In this document: piece by piece, positions 23,511 to 31,325 of the stretch | Position numbering within the stretch: the stretch's first letter is position 1 | How the letters are laid out: each line of letters opens with the position of its first letter | Source of the DNA: Dietzia natronolimnaea | Lineage (GTDB): Bacteria; Actinomycetota; Actinomycetes; Mycobacteriales; Mycobacteriaceae | Assembly (NCBI RefSeq): GCF_039525805.1 | Contig: NZ_BAAAHZ010000010.1 | Length of the DNA: 64,000 bases | Strand: one strand, 5' to 3' | Program-made: the position numbers and the translations under genes | The notes under the pieces: model-generated | Seen by the model: only the letters and a program-made list of their open reading frames with translations | The model's database searches: none | Told to the model about the DNA's origin: nothing

Positions 23511-24310
23511 CCGCGCACTCCCCGGTGCACGAGCACGTTCACCAGCACACAGACCCGGCCACCGCCCGGATCGTCGCGGCGCTGGGTCCGGAAGCGGAGC
23601 AGATGCCCGACCTCGGCATCCCGTCGGCCGCGCCCGGGCGTGGACTGTCCGACCTGGTGTCGGCGGAGGGCCGGGCGGGTGACCTCGTCGTCGTCGTCCC
23701 CATGACGTTCGGCCGCGCACCCGCGGTGATCGCCGACTGCGCCCGCACCCTCCGCGACGTCCGGGGCCGCACCGGCGGCGCGCGGGTCGCACTGGCCGCG
23801 CCGCTGGGGGATGCCACGATGCTGGTCACCCGCCTGCGCGCCGCGATCCGACGTCACGAGCTCGGGGACGCCGCAGCCGACTCGGTACTTGTGGTGAGCC
23901 CGGCGATCGACCCGTTCGCCGACGCCGAGCTGTTCCGCCTGGCCCGTCTCGCGCGGCAGTACGGCCGGCCCGGGCTGGTCGAGGTCGCGTTCCACGGCGG
24001 CACCGAGCCGGACCCGGACCTGGCCGGCGGTGTCGCGCGGCTCGATGCGCTCGGGTCGGGGCGTCCGATGGTCGTGAGCGCCACGTTGGCCCCGGCGCCG
24101 GTCACCGGCCGGGACCTGCCCGGCGAGGGCGAGTACCTCCTGGGTCCGGCGGTGTTGCGCAGCGTGATCGACACCCGCGTGCGCGAGGCGGTCCACCGGC
24201 TCGATCACGGACGGGACGGCATCGACGCGGCGCTCGACGCCGAGGACGGCCACGGTTACGCCCACTCCCACGTGGCGGCCGACGGCAGCGTCTACACCCA
24301 CTCGCACTAG
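23507..24310 (+). CDS. His-tailed CbiX/SirB-like protein between ureA and ureBC
   Basis: A 267-residue protein from GTG 23507 (4-nt overlap with ureA), not a standard urease gene. The N-terminus is His-rich (HSPVHEHVHQHTD) and so is the C-terminus (HGYAHSHVAADGSVYTHSH). The core resembles sirohydrochlorin chelatase (CbiX/SirB) halves: DLVVVVPMTFGRAPAVIADC, VLVVSPAIDPFADAELFRLA, then GRPGLVEVAFHGGTEPDPDL and MVVSATLAPAPV. CbiX-type enzymes insert Co, Fe or Ni into tetrapyrroles. Here, with no ureE in the operon, a nickel-binding or delivery role for urease is attractive but unproven. Homology to CbiX is by eye. Confidence 0.65.
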   Translation: MTAHSPVHEHVHQHTDPATARIVAALGPEAEQMPDLGIPSAAPGRGLSDLVSAEGRAGDLVVVVPMTFGRAPAVIADCARTLRDVRGRTGGARVALAAPLGDATMLVTRLRAAIRRHELGDAAADSVLVVSPAIDPFADAELFRLARLARQYGRPGLVEVAFHGGTEPDPDLAGGVARLDALGSGRPMVVSATLAPAPVTGRDLPGEGEYLLGPAVLRSVIDTRVREAVHRLDHGRDGIDAALDAEDGHGYAHSHVAADGSVYTHSH

Positions 24311-24355
24311 CCCCCACTCCACCAACCCACCACCACACCGACCCCGAGGAGCGCG

Positions 24356-26542
24356 ATGTCCGGATCCGGGAAGTACCAGTACGGCGACGGCGACATCACG
24401 CTGGGCGCCGGGCGCGCGACCGTCGAACTCGCGGTGACCAACACCGGAGACCGCGCCGTCCAGGTGGGCTCGCACTACCACTTCTTCGAGGCCAACCGCG
24501 AGCTCCGGTTCGACCGGCCCGCCGCCTACGGGCGCCACCTGGCGATCGGCGCGGGCCTGGCGGTGCGGTTCGAACCCGGTCAGACCCGCACGGTGCGGCT
24601 GGTGGACTACGCCGGCGAGCGCGTCTGCCACGGCTTCTCCGGGCTGGTCGACGGCCCCCTCGACGATCCGGCCGTGCGTGAGCGCGCGCTGGGGCGCATG
24701 CGCGACGGCGGGTTCCTCTGCGACAGCGCGGACGTGGCCGATGACGACGACAACGAGGCCCGGCCGCCCACGGACGGTGTGCCCGTCGCCGAGGGCCCGC
24801 CGACCGTGCTCCCGCGCGCGACCTACACCGACATCTACGGACCCACGGTCGGGGACCGACTGACGTTGGCGGACACGGTGTTGACCGTCGAGATCACTAC
24901 TGATCACAACGCCGTCACCACCGACGGGACGTCCGGCTACGGCGAGGAGGCCGTCTACGGCGGCGGCAAGGCGATCCGGGACGGCATGGCGCAGGACCCG
25001 GCCGGCACGCGGGCCTCGGGCGCGCTCGACCTGGTGATCACCGGGGCCACGATCCTCGACGCCGTGATCGGCGTGGTCAAGGGCGACATCGGGATTCGCG
25101 ACGGCCGGATCGTGGCCGTGGGCAAGGCCGGGAACCCGCACCTGCAGGACGGAGTGCACCCCGAGCTGGTGATCGGGCCCGGCACGGAGGTGGTGGCGGG
25201 CGAGCACAAGATCGTCACCGCCGGGGGAGTGGACACCCACATCCACTTCATCGCCCCACAGCAGGTGGACGAGGCCCTCTCCAACGGGGTGACCACCATG
25301 TTCGGCGGAGGGACCGGCCCGTCCGAGGGCACCAAGGGGACCACCTGCACGCCGGGCGCCTGGAACATCGGCCGGATGCTGCAGGCCGCCGACGGGCTGC
25401 CGGTGAACATCGGGATCCTGGGCAAGGGCAACACCTCCCAGCCCGAGTCGGCGGTCGAGCAGATCGTGGCCGGGGCGGCCGGGCTGAAGATCCACGAGGA
25501 CTGGGGGACCACCCCGGCGGCCATCCGCTGCGTGCAGGAGGTCGCCGACCGGTACGACGTGCAGGTCGCGATCCACACCGACACCCTCAACGAGTCCGGC
25601 TTCTACGAGGACACCCGCGCCGCGTTCGGCGACTCGACCATCCACACCTTCCACTCCGAGGGCGCCGGCGGCGGCCACGCGCCCGACATCCTGCGGGTGT
25701 GCGGCGAGCCCAACGTCCTGCCCGCCTCCACCAACCCGACGCTGCCGTACACGGTCAACTCGGTCGACGAGCTGCTCGACATGGTGATGGTCTGCCACCA
25801 CCTGTCGCACGACATCCCCGAGGACGTGAGCTTCGCCGACTCCCGCGTGCGGGCCGAGACCATCGCCGCCGAGACCGTGCTGCACGACGAGGGCATCATC
25901 TCGATCTTCTCGTCCGACTCGCAGGCCATGGGACGGATCGGGGAGTCGTGGCAGCGGGCGTTCCAGACCGCGCACCACTGCCGGGTCGAGCGCGGGCCGC
26001 TGCCCGAGGACAGCGAGGGCAACGACAACGAGCGGGTCCTGCGCTACGTCGCCAAGATGACCATCAACCCCGCCATCGCCGCGGGAACCGCCGATCACCT
26101 GGGCTCGATCGAACCCGGCAAGCTCGCGGACCTGGTGGTGTGGCCGGTCGACTCGTTCGCCGCCAAGCCCTCGCTGGTGATCAAGGGGGGGATGATCGTG
26201 TGGGCGCCGATGGGGGACCCCAACGCCTCCCTACCCACCCCGCAGCCCGTGATCTACCGCCCGATGTTCGGCGCGTACGGCGGGGCCATGCAGTCCACCC
26301 GCGTGACGTTCCTGTCCGCGGCCGCGATCGAGGCCGGCGTGCCCGAGCAGCTGGGCCTGACCTCACCGTGCCTGCCCGTGCGCGGCTGCCGGGGGATCGG
26401 CAAGAAGGACATGGTCCGCAACGACCGCTGCCCGGAGATCGAGGTGGACCCCGACACGTACGTGGTGACCGTCGACGGCGAGCCCGCCACCATCGCCCCG
26501 GCCACCACGCTGCCGCTGGCCCAGCTGCACTACCTGGCATGA
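24356..26542 (+). CDS. ureBC: Natural fusion of urease beta and alpha subunits (UreB-UreC)
   Basis: One 728-residue frame. Residues 4-121 are UreB (YQYGDGDITLGAGRATVELA, VTNTGDRAVQVGSHYHFFEA, YAGERVCHGFSGLVDG). An acidic/Pro linker of about 30 residues (ADVADDDDNEARPPTDG) leads into UreC at about 154 (ATYTDIYGPTVGDRLTLADT). UreC landmarks: GGVDTHIHFIAPQQV, carbamylated Lys378 (GLKIHEDWG), GHAPDI and flap Cys480 (VCHHLSHD), SSDSQAMGRIGE. Internal in-frame GTGs at 24734, 24779 and 24806 lack ribosome binding sites, so separate translation is unlikely. The stop overlaps ureF (ATGA). Confidence 0.95.
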   Translation: MSGSGKYQYGDGDITLGAGRATVELAVTNTGDRAVQVGSHYHFFEANRELRFDRPAAYGRHLAIGAGLAVRFEPGQTRTVRLVDYAGERVCHGFSGLVDGPLDDPAVRERALGRMRDGGFLCDSADVADDDDNEARPPTDGVPVAEGPPTVLPRATYTDIYGPTVGDRLTLADTVLTVEITTDHNAVTTDGTSGYGEEAVYGGGKAIRDGMAQDPAGTRASGALDLVITGATILDAVIGVVKGDIGIRDGRIVAVGKAGNPHLQDGVHPELVIGPGTEVVAGEHKIVTAGGVDTHIHFIAPQQVDEALSNGVTTMFGGGTGPSEGTKGTTCTPGAWNIGRMLQAADGLPVNIGILGKGNTSQPESAVEQIVAGAAGLKIHEDWGTTPAAIRCVQEVADRYDVQVAIHTDTLNESGFYEDTRAAFGDSTIHTFHSEGAGGGHAPDILRVCGEPNVLPASTNPTLPYTVNSVDELLDMVMVCHHLSHDIPEDVSFADSRVRAETIAAETVLHDEGIISIFSSDSQAMGRIGESWQRAFQTAHHCRVERGPLPEDSEGNDNERVLRYVAKMTINPAIAAGTADHLGSIEPGKLADLVVWPVDSFAAKPSLVIKGGMIVWAPMGDPNASLPTPQPVIYRPMFGAYGGAMQSTRVTFLSAAAIEAGVPEQLGLTSPCLPVRGCRGIGKKDMVRNDRCPEIEVDPDTYVVTVDGEPATIAPATTLPLAQLHYLA

Positions 26543-27255
26543 GCGGCACCGATCTGTCGCGGCTGCTGCTCGCGTTGCAGTTCACCGACTCGTCCTTCCC
26601 CTCCGGGATGTACACCCTGTCCCACGGGCTCGAGGGGCTGGCCCAGCGCGGGGAGGTCGACGCCCGGCGCCTACCGGAGGTGCTGCACTCGATGCTGCGC
26701 CACGCCATCGGACCGGCGGACTCGGTCGCGCTCGCCCTCGCGTGGGCGGCCACGAGCGAGTACGGGGGCCGTGACACGGACGCACTGCTGGACGCGGTGA
26801 CCCGCATCGACCGGCGACTGCACGCCACCCGGCTGACGCGGGAACTGCGCGACGGCGCGACCCGCACGGGGAAGCAGGTCCTGGACCTGGCGGCCGAGCT
26901 GCTCGACGACCCGGTGGTCAGCGCCTGGAACGCGCACGTCAGAGCCCGCCGGTCGCCGGGGTCCCAGTCCGTGGTGATGGGGGTGGTCTACGCGCGCGGG
27001 GGGCTGGACCAGCGCGACGCCGTGGCCGCCGACCTCATCGCCGTGGTGATCAGCCTGGCCGGCGCCGCGCTGCGCCTGCGGTTGGCCGACCACCGCAGCG
27101 CCCAGGCGCTGGTCCTCGGTGCGGCCCCCGTGGTCGAGGAGGTCGCCGACGCCGCCGTCGGCACGGTGTTGGAGGATCTGGGCGGGTTCGCCCCGGTGCT
27201 GGACCTGGCCAGTTGCCACCACGAGAACTCCGACGCCCGGCTCTTCGCGAGCTGA
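26539..27255 (+). CDS. ureF: Urease accessory protein UreF
   Basis: A 238-residue UreF. Family features: LLLALQFTDSSFPSGMYTLS (the SxFPxGxxxxSxGLE region, continuing HGLEGLAQRGEVD), RTGKQVLDLAAEL and the C-terminal SCHHENSDARLFAS. UreF works with UreD and UreG in the activation complex that delivers nickel and CO2 to apo-urease, and checks the GTPase cycle of UreG. It starts at ATG 26539 in a 4-nt overlap with ureBC. Operon order here is ureA, CbiX-like, ureBC, ureF, ureG, ureD, with no ureE. Confidence 0.95.
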   Translation: MSGTDLSRLLLALQFTDSSFPSGMYTLSHGLEGLAQRGEVDARRLPEVLHSMLRHAIGPADSVALALAWAATSEYGGRDTDALLDAVTRIDRRLHATRLTRELRDGATRTGKQVLDLAAELLDDPVVSAWNAHVRARRSPGSQSVVMGVVYARGGLDQRDAVAADLIAVVISLAGAALRLRLADHRSAQALVLGAAPVVEEVADAAVGTVLEDLGGFAPVLDLASCHHENSDARLFAS

Positions 27256-27308
27256 CGCACACCCACACGCACGCCACCCACACGCACGCCATGACGGAAG
27301 GGACGCAC

Positions 27309-27944
27309 ATGACCGAGGGACAGAACGTGTTGCGCATAGGGATCGGCGGGCCCGTGGGCTCGGGCAAGACCGCGCTCATCGAGGCGTTGGTGCCCCTGCT
27401 CATCGAGCGCGGGCGGGCCCCCGCGGTGATCACCAACGACATCTACACCCAGGAGGACGCCGAGCACGTCCGCCGCACGCTGGCCGGCGTCCTCGATCCC
27501 GCCAAGGTGGTGGGTGTGGAGACCGGGTCGTGCCCCCACACCGCCGTCCGCGACGACCCCACCATGAACCTGGCCGTGGGCGCCGAGATGCTCGAGGCCC
27601 ACCCGGACGTCGACACCCTGATCTTCGAGTCCGGCGGGGACAACCTCACCCTGACGTTCTCGCCCGCTCTGGTGGACCTGTTCCTCTTCGTCCTGGACAC
27701 CGCCGAGGGCGAGAAGATGCCGCGCAAGCGGGGGCCCGGCATCACTGAGTGCGACCTGCTGGTGATCAACAAGATCGACATCGCCCAGTACGTCCGCTGC
27801 GACCTGGGGGTGATGAGCTCGGACGCCGACCGCGTGCGCTCCGGCAAGCCGGTCGTGCTGACCGACTGCCTCAGCGGCACCGGGGTCGACGAGGTGCTGG
27901 ACTACTTCGAGTCGCGTCGCGCGGACCTGCTGCCGAGCGCGTGA
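27309..27944 (+). CDS. ureG: Urease accessory GTPase UreG
   Basis: A 211-residue SIMIBI GTPase. P-loop GGPVGSGKTALIEAL (about residues 12-26), ITNDIYTQEDAEH switch region, the metal-binding CPH in GVETGSCPHTAVRDD, ESGGDNL, and NKID base specificity (LLVINKIDIA). I chose ATG 27309 for its GGAAGGGA site; ATG 27291 is also in frame. Further upstream, after the ureF stop, the same frame reads THTHTHATHTHAM. A His-rich N-terminus is known in UreG of mycobacteria and plants, so a non-ATG start that includes it should be considered. Confidence 0.94.
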   Translation: MTEGQNVLRIGIGGPVGSGKTALIEALVPLLIERGRAPAVITNDIYTQEDAEHVRRTLAGVLDPAKVVGVETGSCPHTAVRDDPTMNLAVGAEMLEAHPDVDTLIFESGGDNLTLTFSPALVDLFLFVLDTAEGEKMPRKRGPGITECDLLVINKIDIAQYVRCDLGVMSSDADRVRSGKPVVLTDCLSGTGVDEVLDYFESRRADLLPSA

Positions 27945-28945
27945 CCGCACCCGTGTCCCGGGCCGACAGGCTGGCCCGCGCGGCCGACCCCGGCCACGTC
28001 TCGGCGGTCGTGGCGGCCGGTCCGGCGCATTCGGCCGGGTCGCTGCCCGTGGGATCGCCGGGCAAGGTCGGCGTCCTGGACCTCGACTACCGGGTCGACG
28101 CCGACGGGCGCACAGTGCTGGCCGACCGCTACCAGAAGTCTCCTCTACAGGTGATGCGCCCGCTGTACGTCGACCCGCTGCTGCCCCACGTGCCGGTCAC
28201 CTATCTCATGTCGACGGGCGGGGGCGTGGTGGGCGGCGACCGGCTGGACATCGACGTGCGGATGGCCGACCGGTCCCATTCGGTGATCACCACCCAGGCC
28301 GCCACGCGTATCCACCGCATGGACGCCGGCTTCGCCACGCAGAACGTCACGCTGACGCTGGGGGCCGGCGCGGTGTGCGAGTGGGTTCCCGACCCCCTCA
28401 TCCCGTACGCCGGGAGCCGGTTCCAGCAGCGGCTGCGGGCGACGGTCCCCGAGGACGCGGTGCTGGTGGTCTCCGACGTCCTCACCGCCGGCCGGGTGGC
28501 GCGCGGCGAGCGGTGGGCGGTGGACGCGCTGGTCTCCCAGGTGGAGATCACCCGTCCCGACGGCACCCCGATGGTGGTGGACACCACGCGGATCGTGGGT
28601 GGAAGGGGTGCCGGGGTCGGCGCCGGACAGACCGGGCCCGACGACGACATGGTCACCGGCGGGTCCGATGCCATCGGCACGCTGTTCGTCCTGGCGCCGG
28701 GCCTGGCGGCGGACCTGGCGGCGGCGATGCGAGCCGCGATCGGCTCGGGCGTGGGGGTGAGCCGGGGTGAGGTGAGCCGGGGTGAGGTGAGCTGTGGGGT
28801 GAGCACCCTGCCCGAGGGGTGCGGGGCGTGGTCCCGGGTGGTGGGCGGCAGCCCGGAGGCGGTGGAGGCCGCAGTGCGCGCGGTGTGGTCCGCCGCGCGT
28901 GAGCACGTGCTGGGGGCGCCGGCACCGGATCTGCGCAAGGGCTGA
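27941..28945 (+). CDS. ureD: Urease accessory protein UreD (UreH)
   Basis: A 334-residue UreD starting at GTG 27941 in a GTGA overlap with ureG. Landmarks: YQKSPLQVMRPLYVDP, TYLMSTGGGVVGGDRLDIDV, TTQAATRIHRMD, CEWVPDPLIPYAGSRFQQ and the late region after DTTRIVGG. UreD bridges urease and UreF-UreG and forms part of the nickel tunnel. A Ser-Arg-Gly-Glu-Val repeat (SRGEVSRGEVSCGV) from a short DNA duplication sits near residue 270 in a region variable in the family. Last gene of the operon; followed by a GlnR-like box. Confidence 0.94.
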   Translation: MTAPVSRADRLARAADPGHVSAVVAAGPAHSAGSLPVGSPGKVGVLDLDYRVDADGRTVLADRYQKSPLQVMRPLYVDPLLPHVPVTYLMSTGGGVVGGDRLDIDVRMADRSHSVITTQAATRIHRMDAGFATQNVTLTLGAGAVCEWVPDPLIPYAGSRFQQRLRATVPEDAVLVVSDVLTAGRVARGERWAVDALVSQVEITRPDGTPMVVDTTRIVGGRGAGVGAGQTGPDDDMVTGGSDAIGTLFVLAPGLAADLAAAMRAAIGSGVGVSRGEVSRGEVSCGVSTLPEGCGAWSRVVGGSPEAVEAAVRAVWSAAREHVLGAPAPDLRKG

Positions 28946-28976
28946 GAAACCCAGGGTTCACTGCAGGTGGATCGAG

Positions 28977-29003
28977 GCAACACAGACGAAACACGGTGGA
29001 ACC
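28977..29003 (+). promoter_or_regulatory. GlnR-like box upstream of urtA
   Basis: Half-sites GCAAC (28977-28981), GAAAC (28988-28992) and GAACC (28999-29003) are spaced by 11 bp (spacers ACAGAC and ACGGTG). A further CTCAC at 29010-29014 keeps the period. The layout equals the box before ureA. The urtA start is about 100 bp downstream. GAAAC exactly matches the strongest GlnR half-site. Confidence 0.7.
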
Positions 29004-29102
29004 GTGCGGCTCACATGAAACTCATAACTTTGCGTTCATCGAGCGTCGATCCCCGAGAAGCGGGGGCCACCGACCGCCCGCCCACGGCAAGGATGAACCC
29101 GC

Positions 29103-30356
29103 GTGAAATCCATCTCCAGACGCACTGCTGCCGCCGCCGCCCTCGTGGTTCTGGGGGCCGGCGCCCTCACCGCCTGCGGCAACCGCACCTCGGACACCGC
29201 CGCGGCCGCCGCGGAATCGTGCGTGGACACCTCCGGCGACACCATCAAGATCGGGTCGCTGCACTCCCTCTCGGGAACCATGGCGATCTCCGAGCGGACC
29301 GTGCGTGACTCCGTCGAGCTCGCCGTGGAGCAGATCAACGCCGACGGCGGAGTGATGGGCAAGCAGATCGAGACCGTGGTCGAGGACGGGGCCTCCGACC
29401 CGGCCGTGTTCGCGGAGAAGGCGCAGAAGCTCATCACCAGCGACTGCGTGGCCGCGATCTTCGGGGGATGGACCTCCTCCTCCCGCAAGGCCATGCTGCC
29501 GGTGGTCGAGGACAACAACGCGCTGCTGTACTACCCCGTCCAGTACGAGGGGCTCGAGGCGTCGGAGAACATCTTCTACACCGGCGCCACCACCAACCAG
29601 CAGATCGTCCCGGGGCTGGAGTACCTCAAGGAGCAGGGCGTCGAATCGATGTACCTCGTCGGTTCGGACTACGTCTTCCCGCAGACCGCCAACCGCGTGA
29701 TCAAGGCGTGGGCGGAGGCCAACGACGTCGAGATCCTCGGTGAGGACTACACGCCGCTCGGGTCCACCGACTTCTCCACCATCGTCAACAAGGTGCGCAC
29801 CGCCGACCCGGACGCCGTCTTCAACACCCTCAACGGCGACTCCAACGTGGCCTTCTTCCGCGAGTACACCAACGCCGGCCTCACCGCGGAGGACACCCCG
29901 GTGGTGAGCGTGTCGATCGCCGAGGAGGAGGTCCAGGGCATCGGTGCGGACAACATCGAGGGCCAGCTCACGTCGTGGAACTACTACCAGACCATCGAGA
30001 GCCCGGAGAACACGTCGTTCGTCGAGGCGTTCAAGGCCAAGTACGGCGAGAACCGGGTCACCTCCGACCCGATGGAGGCCGCGTACACCTCACTGTTCCT
30101 GTGGAAGAACACGGTCGAGAAGGCGGGCAGCTTCGACGTCGCCGAGATCCAGGAGAACGCGGGCGGGGTCAGCTTCGACGCCCCGGAGGGCACCGTGACG
30201 ATCAACGGGGACAACAACCACATCTCCAAGACCGCACTCGTCGGGGAGATCCGCCCCGACGGCCTGATCTACGAGGTGTGGAGCTCGGGCGAGCCCATCG
30301 AGCCGGACCCCTTCCTCGAGGGCTACGACTGGGCCGGCGACCTGTCCGGTAACTGA
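29103..30356 (+). CDS. urtA: Urea ABC importer, substrate-binding lipoprotein
   Basis: A 417-residue lipoprotein (lipobox ALTAC, Cys25), GTG start at 29103. The Periplasmic_binding_5 fold matches UrtA: IKIGSLHSLSGTMAISERTV, GGVMGKQIETVVEDGASDPA, AIFGGWTSSSRKAMLPVVED, LLYYPVQYEGLEASENIFYT and DYVFPQTANRVIKAW. These segments distinguish UrtA from branched-chain amino acid binders. The downstream urtBCDE set confirms it. It scavenges external urea for the urease operon just upstream. Expression is probably GlnR-controlled and highest in nitrogen limitation. Confidence 0.96.
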   Translation: MKSISRRTAAAAALVVLGAGALTACGNRTSDTAAAAAESCVDTSGDTIKIGSLHSLSGTMAISERTVRDSVELAVEQINADGGVMGKQIETVVEDGASDPAVFAEKAQKLITSDCVAAIFGGWTSSSRKAMLPVVEDNNALLYYPVQYEGLEASENIFYTGATTNQQIVPGLEYLKEQGVESMYLVGSDYVFPQTANRVIKAWAEANDVEILGEDYTPLGSTDFSTIVNKVRTADPDAVFNTLNGDSNVAFFREYTNAGLTAEDTPVVSVSIAEEEVQGIGADNIEGQLTSWNYYQTIESPENTSFVEAFKAKYGENRVTSDPMEAAYTSLFLWKNTVEKAGSFDVAEIQENAGGVSFDAPEGTVTINGDNNHISKTALVGEIRPDGLIYEVWSSGEPIEPDPFLEGYDWAGDLSGN

Positions 30357-30377
30357 CCCAGTCCGAGTCCACCGCCC

Positions 30378-30412
30378 CCCGCGGCGGTCCCGGTCACCGG
30401 GGCCGCCGCGGG
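30378..30412 (+). terminator. Intercistronic hairpin between urtA and urtB
   Basis: CCCGCGGCGG (30378-30387) pairs with 30403-30412 and CCCGG (89-93) with CCGGG (97-101) around a 3-nt loop, leaving one T-G mismatch. A stem this strong in the only long gap of the urt operon could stop most transcripts after urtA, giving excess binding protein over channel, as is common for importers. Confidence 0.65.
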
Positions 30413-30440
30413 CGGGTGCACGCAGGAGAAAGGAGCCGGT

Positions 30441-31325
30441 GTGGACGTCATCATCGGTCAACTCGCGACGGGACTGAGCATCGGCTCGATCCTGTTGCTC
30501 GCAGCGCTCGGCCTGTCCCTGACCTTCGGGCAGATGGGCGTCATCAACATGGCGCACGGCGAGTTCATCATGGCCGGCTGCTACACGGCCTACGTCATCC
30601 AACAATTCGTCGCCGCCTCCGGTGCGGGGCTGGCGATCTCCCTCGTGGCGGGGTTCGTGGTGGGCGGGTTGCTCGGGGTGATCCTCGAGGTGCTGCTCAT
30701 CAGACGGCTGTACGCCCGACCGCTCGACACACTGCTCGTCACCTTCGGCGTCGGGCTGGTGCTGCAACAGATCGCGCGCGACATCTGGGGAGCCCCCGCC
30801 GTCAACGTCGAGGTGCCCGCGTTCCTCCGCGGGAACCTGGTCCTGCTCGGGGCCTCCGTCCCGTACACGCGGGTCTTCATCTTCCTCCTGGCCGTGGCGT
30901 GCGTCGCCGCACTCATGGCGGCCATGCGGTTCACCCCGATGGGGCGGCGCATCCGGGCCGTCACCCTCAACCGCGACCTCGCCGAGAGCTCCGGCATCAA
31001 CTCACGCCGCAGCGACCTGACCACGTTCTTCATCGGCTCCGGCCTCGCGGGGGTGGCGGGCGTGGCGCTGACCCTCATCGGTTCGACGAGCCCCACCATC
31101 GGGCAGTCCTACCTCATCGACGCGTTCCTCGTGGTGGTGGTCGGGGGCCTCGGTCAGCTGAGGGGCGCCGTCATCGCGGCCTTCGCGCTGGGGATCCTCA
31201 ACTCGTTCTTCGAATACTCCACGACCGCCTCCGTGGCGAAGGTGCTCGTCTTCGTGACGATCATCGTCTTCCTCCAGATCCGCCCGCAGGGGCTGTTCGC
31301 CGTCAAGACCAGGAGCCTGGCATGA
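30441..31325 (+). CDS. urtB: Urea ABC importer, permease UrtB
   Basis: A 294-residue LivH-type permease from GTG 30441 with AAAGGAG upstream. It shows the UrtB pattern: SIGSILLLAALGLSLTFGQM, GVINMAHGEFIMAGCYTAYV, DTLLVTFGVGLVLQQIARDI and the late VVVVGGLGQLRGAVIAAFAL. About eight membrane spans. It forms the channel with UrtC. The stop overlaps the urtC start (ATGA). Confidence 0.95.
   Translation: MDVIIGQLATGLSIGSILLLAALGLSLTFGQMGVINMAHGEFIMAGCYTAYVIQQFVAASGAGLAISLVAGFVVGGLLGVILEVLLIRRLYARPLDTLLVTFGVGLVLQQIARDIWGAPAVNVEVPAFLRGNLVLLGASVPYTRVFIFLLAVACVAALMAAMRFTPMGRRIRAVTLNRDLAESSGINSRRSDLTTFFIGSGLAGVAGVALTLIGSTSPTIGQSYLIDAFLVVVVGGLGQLRGAVIAAFALGILNSFFEYSTTASVAKVLVFVTIIVFLQIRPQGLFAVKTRSLA

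Noticed and set aside
23183..26098. Very long open frame (971 codons) antisense to the urease operon
   Set aside because: It runs opposite to ureA, the CbiX-like gene and ureBC, has no ribosome binding site or family match, and arises from high GC3 in the real genes.
27213..27308. TTG 27213 as ureG start
   Set aside because: It lies 43 nt inside ureF with no ribosome binding site, and the encoded start is Arg-rich. ATG 27309 has GGAAGGGA. The His-rich stretch is still reported as a finding.
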